A stretch of DNA of 64,000 nucleotides from JBBQDZ01 sp038237515 (GTDB lineage: Bacteria > Actinomycetota > Thermoleophilia > Gaiellales > Gaiellaceae). How positions within the stretch are numbered: the first letter of the stretch is position 1; every line of letters starts with the position of its first letter. The DNA lies in the NCBI GenBank assembly GCA_038237515.1, contig JBBRYP010000018.1, positions 1-64,000 on the forward strand, given 5' to 3'. Positions 36,290 to 45,797 of the stretch are shown piece by piece. Below the pieces are notes generated by a model that searched no databases, was not told the origin of the DNA, and was given only the letters and a program-made list of their open reading frames with translations. The translations under genes were made by a program, and so were the position numbers.

Positions 36290-36667
36290 CTAGCCGGGCC
36301 TCGGCCCGTGGAAGACCGCCTCCACGTTGTTTCCGTCCGGATCCAGGACGTACGCCGCGTAGTAGCCTCGGTGATACTCTGGGCGCGGCCCCGGTGCGCC
36401 GTTGTCGCGACCGCCCGCCGCGAGCGCGGCGGCGTGGAAGGCATCCACCGTCTCCCGGTCGGGCGCGGCGAAAGCGAGGTGGATCGGACCAGAGGGCTCG
36501 CCCGCCCTCACGCAGAGATCCTCGCTCCCCTCGGGACCGAACGCCGTCTCGTCGCCGGACTTGACCTCCCGCGCGCACCACGGGGCGAGCGCTGCGCGGT
36601 AGAAGCGCCTGCTCGCCTCATAGTCTGCGACGTCGAGCGTCAGGTGGTCGACGAAGGCGCCGCGCAC
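36290..36667 (-). CDS. VOC superfamily (glyoxalase-like) protein
   Basis: A compact 125-residue vicinal-oxygen-chelate domain. Candidate metal ligands are His8 in VDHLTLDV, a His in PIHLAFAAPD and the Glu in DPDGNNVEAVFHGP. It could be a glyoxalase-like lyase, isomerase or binding protein; the reaction cannot be assigned. GTG 36667 lies 10 bp after the stop of the DUF1326 gene, so the two are co-transcribed. Confidence 0.8.
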   Translation of the reverse strand: MRGAFVDHLTLDVADYEASRRFYRAALAPWCAREVKSGDETAFGPEGSEDLCVRAGEPSGPIHLAFAAPDRETVDAFHAAALAAGGRDNGAPGPRPEYHRGYYAAYVLDPDGNNVEAVFHGPRPG

Positions 36668-36677
36668 ACCCCTGGGC

Positions 36678-37340
36678 TCAGCCGCCGACGACTGTCGGGT
36701 GGAACTCGGCGGTCTTGACGCCGCTCCCGTGGCGGACGTAGGCGAGCGAGGAATGACCGTCGGAGAGGTCGAAGGCGATCGCCCCCGTCGACCGGACCGT
36801 CTTCGCGGAGGCGACGTCGGCCTCTCCCGTCTCGTTCACGTACTCCATGCCGCCGGGAATCTTGATCAACGCCCGGTAGGGATCCGGCGGGTCGATCCCG
36901 CGCAGCGTCTCCGTCTCCGTCTCCACGAGATCGCCGAAGCGAACCCGCGCGCTGCGCTGCTCGAGGTCGACCTCGAACTCGACCGGGCAGAACACCGGCT
37001 CCTTCACGTGGGGCGCCACGACCGAGAGCACCTCGAAGAACGTCCCGCCATGCTGGGCGCTCAGGATCTGGAGGATCGCGTCGCGCTGCCGCTCGTCCGC
37101 CCGCTCGTCGACGAAAGGCTGCAGCTCGCCGTTGCCCTCGTGCAGCGCGCCAGGCCAGCGATACGTCGCGCCCCAGGCGAGGCCGCTCAGATCGAGGTCG
37201 CCGAACGCGCCGTCGTCGATCCGCATGCCTGCCATCCCCTCGCAGTTGCCGTGCGTCGGGTTCTGGTTGAAGTCGCAGGGACATCCCGGGTCGCAGTTGC
37301 AGTTCTTCAGGTACGGCCCTTCCATATGCCACTCGGTCAC
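36678..37340 (-). CDS. DUF1326 domain-containing protein
   Basis: The 220-residue protein has the DUF1326 hallmark at its N-terminus: a cluster of cysteines (NCNCDPGCPCDFNQNPTHGNC), probably metal- or disulfide-forming. The rest is beta-rich, with ILSAQHGGTFFEVLSVVAP. Function unknown. GTG 37340 is selected by the AAGGAGG sequence upstream. It is divergent from the amidohydrolase gene; the 49-bp gap holds both promoters. Confidence 0.8.
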   Translation of the reverse strand: MTEWHMEGPYLKNCNCDPGCPCDFNQNPTHGNCEGMAGMRIDDGAFGDLDLSGLAWGATYRWPGALHEGNGELQPFVDERADERQRDAILQILSAQHGGTFFEVLSVVAPHVKEPVFCPVEFEVDLEQRSARVRFGDLVETETETLRGIDPPDPYRALIKIPGGMEYVNETGEADVASAKTVRSTGAIAFDLSDGHSSLAYVRHGSGVKTAEFHPTVVGG

Positions 37341-37375
37341 CGTCGTCCTCCTTCGAGCTTGCCGGGTTCTGGGGC

Positions 37376-37381
37376 TAGAGT
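37376..37381 (+). promoter_or_regulatory. -10 box of the amidohydrolase gene, leaderless type
   Basis: TAGAGT, 8 nt before the GTG at 37390. Confidence 0.45.
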
Positions 37382-37389
37382 CACCGCCG

Positions 37390-38931
37390 GTGATCCTCGA
37401 GAACGGCGTGGTCAGGACGATGGAGCGCTCGCTCCCGACCGCACGCGCACTCGCGATCGCAGGCGAGTATATCGCCGGAGGTATCGGCACGCACGAGACG
37501 GCGCTCGCGAGCCCCGACCGCGTCGACCTCGGCGGCCGCTGCGTCGTCCCCGGCTTCACCGACTCACACGTCCACTTCCCGACCTGGGCGACGGCCCAGA
37601 CCCAGGTGCGCCTCGAGGGCGCAGCTTCCCTGGACGAGGCGCTGGCCCGGCTCCGCGAGGCGGCCCAGGCGCTGCCCCCCGGCCGCTGGCTGCGCGGGCT
37701 CGGGTGGCGAAGCGGCGAGTGGTCGCCGTCGGTCGAGCCGACGCGGCAGGCGCTCGACGCGGTCACCGGCGATCGGCCCGCGGCGCTCCTGGCGCGCGAC
37801 TACCACTCGCTCTGGCTCAACTCCGCCGCTCTCTCCCGCGCGAAGGGCGACCTCCAGGTGCCGGGCGGAGTCGTCGAACGTGACGAGCGGGGCGACCCGA
37901 CCGGCGTCCTGCGCGAGGAGTCGGCCTGGCGCTTCAAGGAGCGCTACGTCGAGACGACCGACGAGGAGTACCTGGAGGCGATGCGCAAGGGCGTGCGGCT
38001 CGCGAATGCGCGCGGCGTGACTGCGGTGCACGACAAGGACGGCTGGCTCGGCGCCCCGCGCCTGTGGCAGCGTCTCCGCGCCGACCGCTCGCTGACCCTG
38101 CGGGTGTGGCAGTCGCTCCCGCACGAGCACCTCGACCGGCTGGCCGAGGCCTCGGTGCCGCCGGGAATCGGTGACGACCTGCTGCGGATCGGCTACCTGA
38201 AGGTCTTCATGGACGGGACGCTCGGCTCGCAGACCGCGCGGCTCCTCGACGGTTCGGGCGTCGAGATCACGAGCCGCGAGGCGTTCGCCGACATCGTTCG
38301 CCGCGCGGCGCGCGCCGGCTGGCCGGTCGCGGTCCATGCGATCGGCGATCTCGCCAACCGCGAGGCGCTCGACGCGCTCGAGGAGACAAGGGACGAGTGG
38401 GCGCCGCGGGGCCTGCGCCCGAGGATCGAGCATGCGCAGCTCCTCGATTCGCAGGACGTGGACCGCTTCGGGCGGCTCGGGGTCGCCGCCTCCGTCCAGT
38501 TCAGCCACGCCCCCTCCGACCGTGACCTCGCCGATCGGTTCTGGAGCGACAGGACGGGCGGCGCCTACGCCTACCGGTCGCTCCTCGACTCGGGCGCGCT
38601 GCTCGCGAACGGCTCGGACGCGCCGATCGAGGAGCTCGACCCGCTGCTCGGCATCCGCGCTGCCGTCCTGCGGACGCTCGACGCGAGGCCTGCCTGGCAC
38701 CCCGAGCAGGCGCTCTCGGTGCAGCAGGCGCTCGAGGCCTCGACCGTCGCCCCCGCCTCGCTCACCGGCGACGAGCGCCGGCGGGGCAAGCTGCTGCCGG
38801 GCTTCCTCGCCGATCTCGTCGTCCTCGACCGGGATCCGGTCGAGTGCGCGCCCGAGGAGCTCGAGGAGGTACGCGTCGTGGCGACGATGCTCGGCGGGCG
38901 CTGGGTCCACAACCCGCCGCCGTGGGGATGA
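37390..38931 (+). CDS. Amidohydrolase 3 family (YtcJ-like) metal-dependent hydrolase
   Basis: TIM-barrel amidohydrolase of 513 residues. Metal-site motifs are the HxH in DSHVHFPTW, the His in AVHAIGDLANREAL, and the Asp in NGSDAPIEELDPL. The opening VILENGVVRTM and the closing GFLADLVVLDRDPVE are the flanking beta-sandwich typical of this family. The substrate is unknown; family members hydrolyse amides and N-formyl or cyclic amides. Its stop overlaps the following creatininase-family gene as ATGA, suggesting a two-step degradation pathway. Confidence 0.85.
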   Translation: MILENGVVRTMERSLPTARALAIAGEYIAGGIGTHETALASPDRVDLGGRCVVPGFTDSHVHFPTWATAQTQVRLEGAASLDEALARLREAAQALPPGRWLRGLGWRSGEWSPSVEPTRQALDAVTGDRPAALLARDYHSLWLNSAALSRAKGDLQVPGGVVERDERGDPTGVLREESAWRFKERYVETTDEEYLEAMRKGVRLANARGVTAVHDKDGWLGAPRLWQRLRADRSLTLRVWQSLPHEHLDRLAEASVPPGIGDDLLRIGYLKVFMDGTLGSQTARLLDGSGVEITSREAFADIVRRAARAGWPVAVHAIGDLANREALDALEETRDEWAPRGLRPRIEHAQLLDSQDVDRFGRLGVAASVQFSHAPSDRDLADRFWSDRTGGAYAYRSLLDSGALLANGSDAPIEELDPLLGIRAAVLRTLDARPAWHPEQALSVQQALEASTVAPASLTGDERRRGKLLPGFLADLVVLDRDPVECAPEELEEVRVVATMLGGRWVHNPPPWG

Positions 38932-39629
38932 GGATCGCCGACCTGAACTGGGGTCAGCTCGAGGCCTACCTCGAGGGCGACGACCGGGTCGTTCTGCCGC
39001 TGGGCTCGACCGAGCAGCACGCCTACCTCTCCCTGGCGACCGACTCGATCCTCGCCGAGCGGGTCGCGGTCGAGGCGGCGGAGCCCGTGGGCGTACCGGT
39101 ACTGCCGGCTCTGCCCTACGGGTTCACGCCGACGTTCGCCGCCTATCCCGGCAGTCCCACGCTCCGGCTGGCCACCCTCCTCGCCGTCGTGCGCGACCTG
39201 CTGGAGTCGCTGCACGGGCAGGGCTTCCGCCGCTTCCTGCTCGTCAACGGGCACGGAGGGAACGCGCCGGCGGCCGGCGCCGTGACCGAGTGGGCGGCCG
39301 AGCGGCCCGGCGCGCAGGCGATCTTCCACAACTGGTGGGCGAGCGACCGCGTCTGGGGCGTCGTCGAGGAGATCGATCCCGACTCGAGCCACGCGTCGTG
39401 GACGGAGAACCTGCCCTGGACGCGCCTGGCAGGCGTGCAGCTGCCGGCCGAGCGCAAGCCTCTCGTCGACCTCGCCGCGCTGCGGCTGCGCGATGCCGCC
39501 GGATGCCGCGAGCTCCTCGGCGACGGCTCCTACGGCGGGGTCTACGCTCGCCCGGACGAGGACGTGCTGCGCATGTGGCAGGCCGGCGTCGAGGAGGTGC
39601 AGGCGCTCCTCGAACACGGCTGGCGGTAG
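38928..39629 (+). CDS. Creatininase family metal-dependent amidohydrolase
   Basis: A 233-residue protein with the creatininase fold motifs: VVLPLGSTEQHAYLSLATDS (Glu and His metal ligands), LLVNGHGGN, and a Glu near FHNWWASDRVWGVVEEID. Family members open cyclic amides such as creatinine or act on formamides of coenzyme F420- and PQQ-type pathways. Start ATG 38928 overlaps the preceding stop (ATGA). The pairing with a YtcJ-like amidohydrolase suggests that both act on a related amide. Confidence 0.85.
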   Translation: MRIADLNWGQLEAYLEGDDRVVLPLGSTEQHAYLSLATDSILAERVAVEAAEPVGVPVLPALPYGFTPTFAAYPGSPTLRLATLLAVVRDLLESLHGQGFRRFLLVNGHGGNAPAAGAVTEWAAERPGAQAIFHNWWASDRVWGVVEEIDPDSSHASWTENLPWTRLAGVQLPAERKPLVDLAALRLRDAAGCRELLGDGSYGGVYARPDEDVLRMWQAGVEEVQALLEHGWR

Positions 39630-39665
39630 CGCTCGGACGGGACCGTCGGCTCGACCTCGGCGCAG

Positions 39666-40037
39666 TCAGTACGGAGCTTGCAGGTCTTCGAACATCGGGA
39701 AGTGGCGGACGTTGCCCGTCGCGAGCTCGGCGTCGACCTGTTCCGCCGTTGCTGCGATCACGAGGTCCGCGACGCTGATACCTGGCCGGCGCCGATCCCA
39801 GCGGCGACCAAGCTCGCCGGCGCGGCGTGCGATCGGCTCGTCCAGCGAAACCCAGTTTAGAGTCCGAAAGAGCTGCTCCGTGCTCGTGCGCTCGCCGCTC
39901 CGCAGCCCACGCGCGACCTCGATTCGTGTGACCTCGCTGCAGATCGGAACCTGGGTCAGGCCCCGTACATAGCCGACAGCAGCGGCGTCGCCGCGAAGGA
40001 GGTCGATCAAAATCGAGGTGTCGAAGACGATGCTCAC
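39666..40037 (-). CDS. vapC: VapC-type PIN-domain toxin
   Basis: Type II toxin ribonuclease of 123 residues. The PIN acidic residues are visible: Asp6 in IVFDTSIL, Glu40 in RIEVARGL and Asp in ISVADLVIAATA. The ATG overlaps the antitoxin stop (ATGA), the usual vapBC arrangement. The active site looks intact. It should cleave RNA unless bound by VapB. Confidence 0.9.
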   Translation of the reverse strand: MSIVFDTSILIDLLRGDAAAVGYVRGLTQVPICSEVTRIEVARGLRSGERTSTEQLFRTLNWVSLDEPIARRAGELGRRWDRRRPGISVADLVIAATAEQVDAELATGNVRHFPMFEDLQAPY

Positions 40038-40315
40038 GCCTGGCGCCGCCGCTCGATCTCCTCCTGGCGGTCGGCGTCGAGTGCGCGCAGCCGCTCGACG
40101 TAGAACGGCCCCTGCGGGAGATCCGGTGCCACCCCGGCGACGGCGTCGACGGCGGCCTTGAACCTGGTCAGGCGAAGGTCGGCGTCGCGGTCGGTGTCGA
40201 GATATTCGTCGACAGCCCGTCGGATGAGCGCCGACTTGGTCAGCCCCTCGGCGGCTGCGCGACGTGCAAGCTGATCGTCCTGCCCGTCGTCGAGGTAAAT
40301 CTGTGTCCTCCTCAC
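40034..40315 (-). CDS. vapB: VapB-type ribbon-helix-helix antitoxin
   Basis: The N-terminus RRTQIYLDDGQDDQLARRAA is a ribbon-helix-helix (CopG/Arc-like) DNA-binding domain; the C-terminal half would neutralise VapC. GTG 40315 gives 93 residues. Just upstream lies an AT-rich promoter with TATATT and a 5-bp inverted repeat, which fits autoregulation. The base composition of the promoter is much richer in A and T than its surroundings. Confidence 0.88.
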   Translation of the reverse strand: MRRTQIYLDDGQDDQLARRAAAEGLTKSALIRRAVDEYLDTDRDADLRLTRFKAAVDAVAGVAPDLPQGPFYVERLRALDADRQEEIERRRQA

Positions 40316-40317
40316 GA

Positions 40318-40332
40318 TGTATGAAATATACA
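40318..40332. promoter_or_regulatory. vapBC promoter-operator
   Basis: TGTAT-GAAAT-ATACA is an inverted repeat directly before the vapB GTG, overlapping the -10-like TATATT on the minus strand. It is a likely operator for the VapBC complex. The rest of the gap up to the IS remnant (40333-40572) shows no gene. Confidence 0.6.
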
Positions 40333-40572
40333 CCGCTTGACGAGCTGGTCGGTTCAACCCGAGAGGGTCTGCGACGAGCAGAACCTGGTTTGGGCGGGTG
40401 GGGTATTCCCTTTGCTGTCCTTCGTTCGGAATAGCCTGATTGTGTGGCTCATCCGCAGCCTGGCTTTGACTATCCGCCCGTCGTCGTTCCAGGGCATCGT
40501 CGTGACGTTCGCCAACGGGTCGAGTCGAGCGATCCCGCTTCCGTCCTACTGAGGGGAAAATAACGCTGAGGT

Positions 40573-41513
40573 TCAGGCGGCGTTTGCCTCCTGCAGGGTG
40601 ACGGTGTGGCCGAGGCGTTCGAGTTGGGCGACGAGGCGGCGGGTGGCGCGTTCGGGGTCGCGTTGGCTGAAGTAGTTGCCGCCGGCCTCGCGGTAGAGCT
40701 CGCCGGTTGTCAGCATGTGCCAGCAGGCGCAGAGGATCGAGTGTTTGACGGCGCCGACCGCTTTGCCGTGCCCGATCCGCGAGCGCTGGCGGCGGTAGAG
40801 CGCTTGCAGGTGAGTGTCCTTGCTTCGGGTCGCGGCCATCGCGGCGTCCTTGAGGGCTGCGTCGAGCCAGCGGGAGCCCTTGCGGGGACGTCCGGAGCGC
40901 TGCTTGCCCGCCGAGCGGTTGTTGCCGGGGCACTGCCCGCCCCAGGAGGCCAGGTGGCGAGCGGAGGGGAAGACACTCATGTCGGGGCCGATCTCGGCGA
41001 GGATGTTCTGCGCGCTGCGCCGACCGACGCCGGGGATCGTGCACAAGAGCTCAACCGCCGCCGCGAAAGGGGCAAGGCGTTCCTCGATCGCGTCCGAGAG
41101 CCGGTCGATCTGCTCGTCGAGGAAGTCGAGGTGGGCGAGGATCGCTCCGATCAGCAGAGCGTGCAGTTCGTCGAAGCGGCCCTCGAGCGCTTCTTGCAGC
41201 ACCGGCAGCTTCTTGCGCAGCCTGCCCTTGGCCAGCTCGGCAAGCACGACCGGGTCGGTCGTCCCCTGGCAGAGTGCGTCGAGCATCGCGCGACCGGAGA
41301 CACCGAGCAGGTCGGAGGCGACGCAGTCGAGCTTGATGTTGGTGTCCTCCAGCGCCTTGTGCAGCCGGTTGGCCTCGCGCTGGCGCTCGGCGATCTGCGT
41401 CTTGCGATAGCGGGTCAGCTGGCGCAGCTCGCGGATCGGCTGGGGCGGCACGAAGTTGGCCTTCAACAAACCGGCCTCAGCGAGCTGGCACAACCAGGCC
41501 GCATCGGACAGGA
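40573..41513 (-). pseudogene. IS110-family transposase, 5'-truncated
   Basis: The reading frame matches the middle and C-terminal parts of IS110 transposases: LSDAAWLCQLAEAGLLKANF, the helical linker, PGVGRRSAQNILAEIGPDMS, and the C-terminal catalytic serine region LASWGGQCPGNNRSAGK. The N-terminal RuvC-like DEDD domain is missing; homology stops near 41513, before the usual GRKSDA segment. No start codon is near that point, so the element is inactive. 41514-41699 has no clear gene. Confidence 0.8.
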
Positions 41514-41699
41514 GAGTCGCCGACGTGAACCGCCCGTGCCAGCCGCGAGGGGACGTCCAACCGCTCGACCGCCCCGGCTGTAGATGTCGGCCGCTCGCGA
41601 ACGAAGGGAGGTGAGATGGTCGCGACGAAGGCCCGGCCCGCGACGAACGCGGTAGGTAGAAGCGTGCTGGCCCTCGCCTGCCGGCGACGACTGGGCAGC

Positions 41700-42098
41700 T
41701 CAATCGGTCCGATTGCACGGGCCGTGTTGCCACACGCCGAGCACGTTTCCCGGCGGGTCGCGGAACGTGGCCACCCACAGGTCACCTTCCGGATAGGGCG
41801 CCGTCACAACCTCTCCGCCGTGAGCGACCACCCTGTCGAGCGTCTCGTCGACACGCTCGACAAAGACGTACGGTCTCACTCCCGCCTCACCGCCAACCGG
41901 CAGGTCCGCCATGAAGTGTCCGATGACATGCCCGGTGCCGTCCTCGAAGCTCGGATCGTCAGGATCGCCGCGCAGGCTCCAGCCAAAGACGGCCTCGTAG
42001 AAGGCTGCCGACCTGCGTGGATCCTCGGCCGGAATCCGGAGGTAGGAGACCCCGCCGACCCTGAAGGCCCCCCGTTCGTCTTCGGCACTCGCCGACAC
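41700..42098 (-). CDS. VOC superfamily protein
   Basis: A 132-residue vicinal-oxygen-chelate domain: VGGVSYLRIPAEDPRRSAAF at the start of the fold, FYEAVFGW, and the terminal DPPGNVLGVWQHG. Probably a glyoxalase or bleomycin-resistance-like binding or isomerase protein; the exact function is unknown. GTG 42098 is my preferred start; ATG 42161 gives 153 residues but adds a non-homologous leader. It lies upstream of the IS110 remnant in the same orientation. 42099-42346 has no clear gene. Confidence 0.75.
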   Translation of the reverse strand: MSASAEDERGAFRVGGVSYLRIPAEDPRRSAAFYEAVFGWSLRGDPDDPSFEDGTGHVIGHFMADLPVGGEAGVRPYVFVERVDETLDRVVAHGGEVVTAPYPEGDLWVATFRDPPGNVLGVWQHGPCNRTD

Positions 42099-42346
42099 GT
42101 CGTCATTATCGATGGCGGCGGCTCGATGCGTCCGCCCCGCCTTTGCGCGCCTATGTTCCATCTGGCTATGGGCCCCTCGGCTTCGTGGCGACCGGCCTCA
42201 CCTTCCCAACCGTTGGCTGCCGGCAGGTCGTCGGCCAGGTAGGGCGCACCAAGCTGACGTTCGTCGTCTAGGTCACGAAGATCAGGCCGAGAGCGCAGGC
42301 CGCCGCTCCGGCTTCTTCGCCTGACGTAGAGCACCGGCGACGGCGC

Positions 42347-43216
42347 TTACGGCTTCGTCAGCCGCAGCAGATGCGACCCGTCCGGGTTGACGAGGTAGAT
42401 GTCGGTCGAGCCGTCGGCCGTTCGCGCGGCGAAGGCGATTCGCTTGCCGCCGGGAGACCAAGCTGGGCCGTTCGCGAGCACCCGCGTCAGCCGCTTCACC
42501 CGCTGCGTTCGAAGATCGACGACGAACATCGGCCCGAAGTCCCCGTTCTTCGCCGGCGTCACGTAGACGATCCGGCGGCCGTCGGGCGACCACGACGGAT
42601 GACTCGCTCCGAGTCGTACCGGGACATCGCGCGACTCGCCGAACATCACGTCAACGATCTTGATGCCATAGTTGTCGCCTTGGTCGCTGTTCAGCACGTC
42701 GTACGCGACACGTCTGCCGTCGGGTGACCAGGCGGGGCTCACGTAATCGGTGAACTCGCTGGGGCTTTCGACCAGCGGCCCCCTGTCAGAGCCGTCGCGG
42801 CGCATGACCCAGATGCCGGACCCCTCGCCGCAGCCGTCGCTCGGCGCGGCGAACGTGATCCGGCGACCGGTCGGTGACCAGGACGGCTGGTCCGCGTAAT
42901 AGGCCACTCGCTGGCGCCCCGTGCTGGTCCGTGCGGCGTCGATGAGGTAGATGCTCGGTACGGTGGAAGCGTCCTTCGCGACGAGGGCGATCTTCTTTCC
43001 GTCAGGCGACCACGCCGGCTCGTCGCCGGCTCGCGCGACCCGGCGGACGTGGACACCGTCGGTCTTCCAGACGTCGAAGCCCCCGCCACGGTCGCTCGCG
43101 TAGGCGACCCACTTCCCGTCCGGCGACCAGGTGGGCTGCCAGCTCGTGACGACGCCAGTTGTGTGCGGGGCACCGAGGGCCACCGTCGATAGGAGCACGA
43201 CGAGCGAGTTCCACAC
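42347..43216 (-). CDS. Secreted TolB-like beta-propeller protein, copy 1
   Basis: A short hydrophobic leader (WNSLVVLLSTVALGA) precedes WD40-like/PD40 repeats, each with the signature W-S-P-D-G-[KR] (PTWSPDGKWVAYASDRGGG, PSWSPDGRRIVYVTPAKN). It should form a six-bladed propeller in the envelope. No catalytic domain is attached. It is a tandem paralog of the next gene: both end DGSHLLRLTKP and share an upstream TAGATA/TAGAGA-N6-GTG. 61 bp separate them. Confidence 0.8.
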   Translation of the reverse strand: MWNSLVVLLSTVALGAPHTTGVVTSWQPTWSPDGKWVAYASDRGGGFDVWKTDGVHVRRVARAGDEPAWSPDGKKIALVAKDASTVPSIYLIDAARTSTGRQRVAYYADQPSWSPTGRRITFAAPSDGCGEGSGIWVMRRDGSDRGPLVESPSEFTDYVSPAWSPDGRRVAYDVLNSDQGDNYGIKIVDVMFGESRDVPVRLGASHPSWSPDGRRIVYVTPAKNGDFGPMFVVDLRTQRVKRLTRVLANGPAWSPGGKRIAFAARTADGSTDIYLVNPDGSHLLRLTKP

Positions 43217-43277
43217 CTGCCTTATCTACCCAGCGGCAGTTCGTCCTACTCGCAGAATCACGAGAGCGCCTTCTGCT

Positions 43278-44156
43278 CTATGGCTTCGTCAGGCGCAGCA
43301 GGTGCGACCCGTCCAGGTTCACGAGATAGATGTCGATGGATCCGTCTGCCGCCAGCGCAGCAAAGGCGATCCGCTTTCCGCCCGGGGACCAGGCGGGGTA
43401 GCTCGCAGGCATCCGCGTCAACCGTCTGACGCGCGCCCTGGCGATGTCGAGGACATACAGCGGTCCGTAGCCGTTCGGATCGGGCTGGGGCCCGTATCCG
43501 GCCGGAGCGGGCGCGAGACGGTCTGCGAAGACGAGAGAACGGCCATCCGGTGACCATGAGGGACGACCGGGGTTCTGGGCGTTGACGGGGAACATCTTCT
43601 GGGAACCACTTCGCAGGATGACCTGCTCCAGGAACGTGCCACCGTTTTCGTGCAGATAGGCGATGCTGACGCCGCTCGGCGACCAGGCGGGCGAGTAGTA
43701 CCTCTCGAACTCGCTGCTTCCGCTCTCCTGCTCCTCGCCACGACCGTCAGCACGCATGGTGACGATGGCATCGCCGTCCGAGCACGCATCGGGCGGGTCG
43801 GTGAAGGCGATCCGGCGTCCGTCTGGTGACCAGCTCGGTTCGTAGCCAGATCGCCTGATACGCCGACTCCCGCCACCCGACGCGGACACGAGCGCGATTC
43901 CGCCGTAGCTGGCATTGAGCGTGAGCGCGATGCGTCGCCCGTCAGGCGACCAAGCCGGGGCGCTGCCGCCGCGGACGACGCGCCGCACATGGACCCCGTC
44001 GGTCTTCCAGATGCCGACGCTCCCGTCACGGTCGCTTGCGTAGGCGATCCACTTCCCGTCCGGCGACCAGGACGGCTGCCAGTTCGTGACCAAGGCCGCA
44101 GGCTGCGATCCGGCGAGCGCAGCCGCCGACAGGAGCACAGCGAGCGGGTTCCACAC
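43278..44156 (-). CDS. Secreted TolB-like beta-propeller protein, copy 2
   Basis: Tandem paralog of the gene at 42347-43216. It has the same leader form (WNPLAVLLSAAALAGSQPA), the same WSPDG repeats and the same C-terminus. The middle repeats have diverged, including a Pro/Gly insert (AGYGPQPDPNGYGPLY). The GTG at 44156 has TAGAGA 6 nt upstream, matching its sister. A third TolB-like gene at 49283 is more distant. Function unknown; propellers like these bind proteins or cell-wall ligands. Confidence 0.8.
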   Translation of the reverse strand: MWNPLAVLLSAAALAGSQPAALVTNWQPSWSPDGKWIAYASDRDGSVGIWKTDGVHVRRVVRGGSAPAWSPDGRRIALTLNASYGGIALVSASGGGSRRIRRSGYEPSWSPDGRRIAFTDPPDACSDGDAIVTMRADGRGEEQESGSSEFERYYSPAWSPSGVSIAYLHENGGTFLEQVILRSGSQKMFPVNAQNPGRPSWSPDGRSLVFADRLAPAPAGYGPQPDPNGYGPLYVLDIARARVRRLTRMPASYPAWSPGGKRIAFAALAADGSIDIYLVNLDGSHLLRLTKP

Positions 44157-44226
44157 AAGCCTTCTCTACCCGGAGGGGAGTCGCTCTACTCGCGCACGCG
44201 GCCGCTCGAGTGGGCCGAGGGCGCCG

Positions 44227-44245
44227 ACCTGTCAGCGTGACAGGT
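44227..44245. promoter_or_regulatory. Perfect inverted repeat
   Basis: ACCTGTCA-GCG-TGACAGGT, an 8-bp dyad 70 bp upstream of the TolB copy 2 start and 217 bp upstream of hicB. It could be an operator. The rest of 44157-44461 shows no gene. Confidence 0.5.
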
Positions 44246-44448
44246 GGATGGCCGCGGTCGGAGAAGTCAGCGGCTCGGCCACCACGCTGCTCACCTGCCG
44301 CTCGGGGAGGTCTTGGAGACAGAATTCTCAGCCCGGTTCGATCCGGATACGCTCCATCCAGATTTCCGCGGCCGTGCGGCGGATTGTTGGCATTGCGCGA
44401 ACCGCCCACAGCTCTTCCGCCGCACGCGCGCCTCACCGGAGGTCTGTC

Positions 44449-44454
44449 TAAGCT
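44449..44454 (+). promoter_or_regulatory. -10 box of hicBA, leaderless type
   Basis: TAAGCT, 7 nt before the ATG at 44462. Confidence 0.45.
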
Positions 44455-44461
44455 TCCTACC

Positions 44462-44662
44462 ATGCGGTTGACCGCGGCGATCACGCATGAGCCGCCTTGG
44501 TACGTGGCACGCTGCCTTGAGGTGGAGGTCGCAAGCCAGGGGGAGACGGTCGAGGAGGCGTTGGCGAACCTCAAGGAAGCGCTCGAGCTCTACTTCGAGG
44601 ATGCCCCCGTTCCGGACATGACAGAGCCGCCGATCATCGCTTCGGTCGACATCGCTGCGTGA
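44462..44662 (+). CDS. hicB: HicB-type antitoxin
   Basis: A 66-residue HicB-fold protein without a separate DNA-binding domain. The core reads LTAAITHEPPWYVARCLEVE followed by VASQGETVEEALANLKEALE, the classic HicB partial-RNase-H fold. It neutralises HicA. The order is hicB then hicA, with an ATG-type start at 44462. Its stop overlaps the toxin start. Confidence 0.9.
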   Translation: MRLTAAITHEPPWYVARCLEVEVASQGETVEEALANLKEALELYFEDAPVPDMTEPPIIASVDIAA

Positions 44663-44877
44663 GCCCACAGCTTCCGGTCGTTTCGGGATCGGAAGCTGTT
44701 TCGCTCGGGAAGGTGGGCTTCGTCCGCGTGAGCCAGCGCGGGAGCCACGTGAAGCTCCGGAATGAGGCAGGAAAGACGGCGGTCGTCCCGCTTCATCGCG
44801 AGCTCGCGCACGGCACGCTGAGGTCGGTTCTGCGGCAGGCCGGTCTCTCGGTCGAGGAGTTCGCAAGGCTCGTCTGA
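44659..44877 (+). CDS. hicA: HicA-type mRNA interferase toxin
   Basis: A 72-residue double-stranded-RNA-binding-like toxin. The catalytic His is His30 in SQRGSHVKLRN, and PLHRELAHGTLRSVLRQAGL forms the second half. The GTG at 44659 overlaps hicB by 4 bp. The toxin looks intact. It is the second toxin-antitoxin module within 5 kb, after vapBC. Confidence 0.9.
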   Translation: MSPQLPVVSGSEAVSLGKVGFVRVSQRGSHVKLRNEAGKTAVVPLHRELAHGTLRSVLRQAGLSVEEFARLV

Positions 44878-44996
44878 AAGTCGGGACGAGCGGGATTGGT
44901 CGGATCGCTAGCGACCCCGCGCGAAACTTCGACGAGGAGCTGGTTCGCTCAAATGCTCGATTCGCCAAGGGGCAGTCGTCAGGCCCGCGGTACCGC

Positions 44997-45761
<765 letters not shown>

Positions 45762-45762
45762 C

Positions 45763-45783
45763 GTTAGATTGTGCCAATCTAAC
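45763..45783. promoter_or_regulatory. PadR operator between the ABC ATPase and padR genes
   Basis: GTTAGATTG-TGC-CAATCTAAC, a perfect 9-bp inverted repeat with a 3-bp centre, in the 36-bp gap between the divergent starts. Its arms are AT-rich in a GC-rich region. It should bind the adjacent PadR protein and control both directions. Confidence 0.75.
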
Positions 45784-45797
45784 CAGGGAACTGCCTA

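Noticed and set aside
41616..42242. Plus-strand frame with a GGGAGG-ATG start near the IS110 remnant
   Set aside because: The Shine-Dalgarno is good, but most of the frame is antisense to the VOC gene and has no recognisable domain. A decayed 5' end of a gene is possible.
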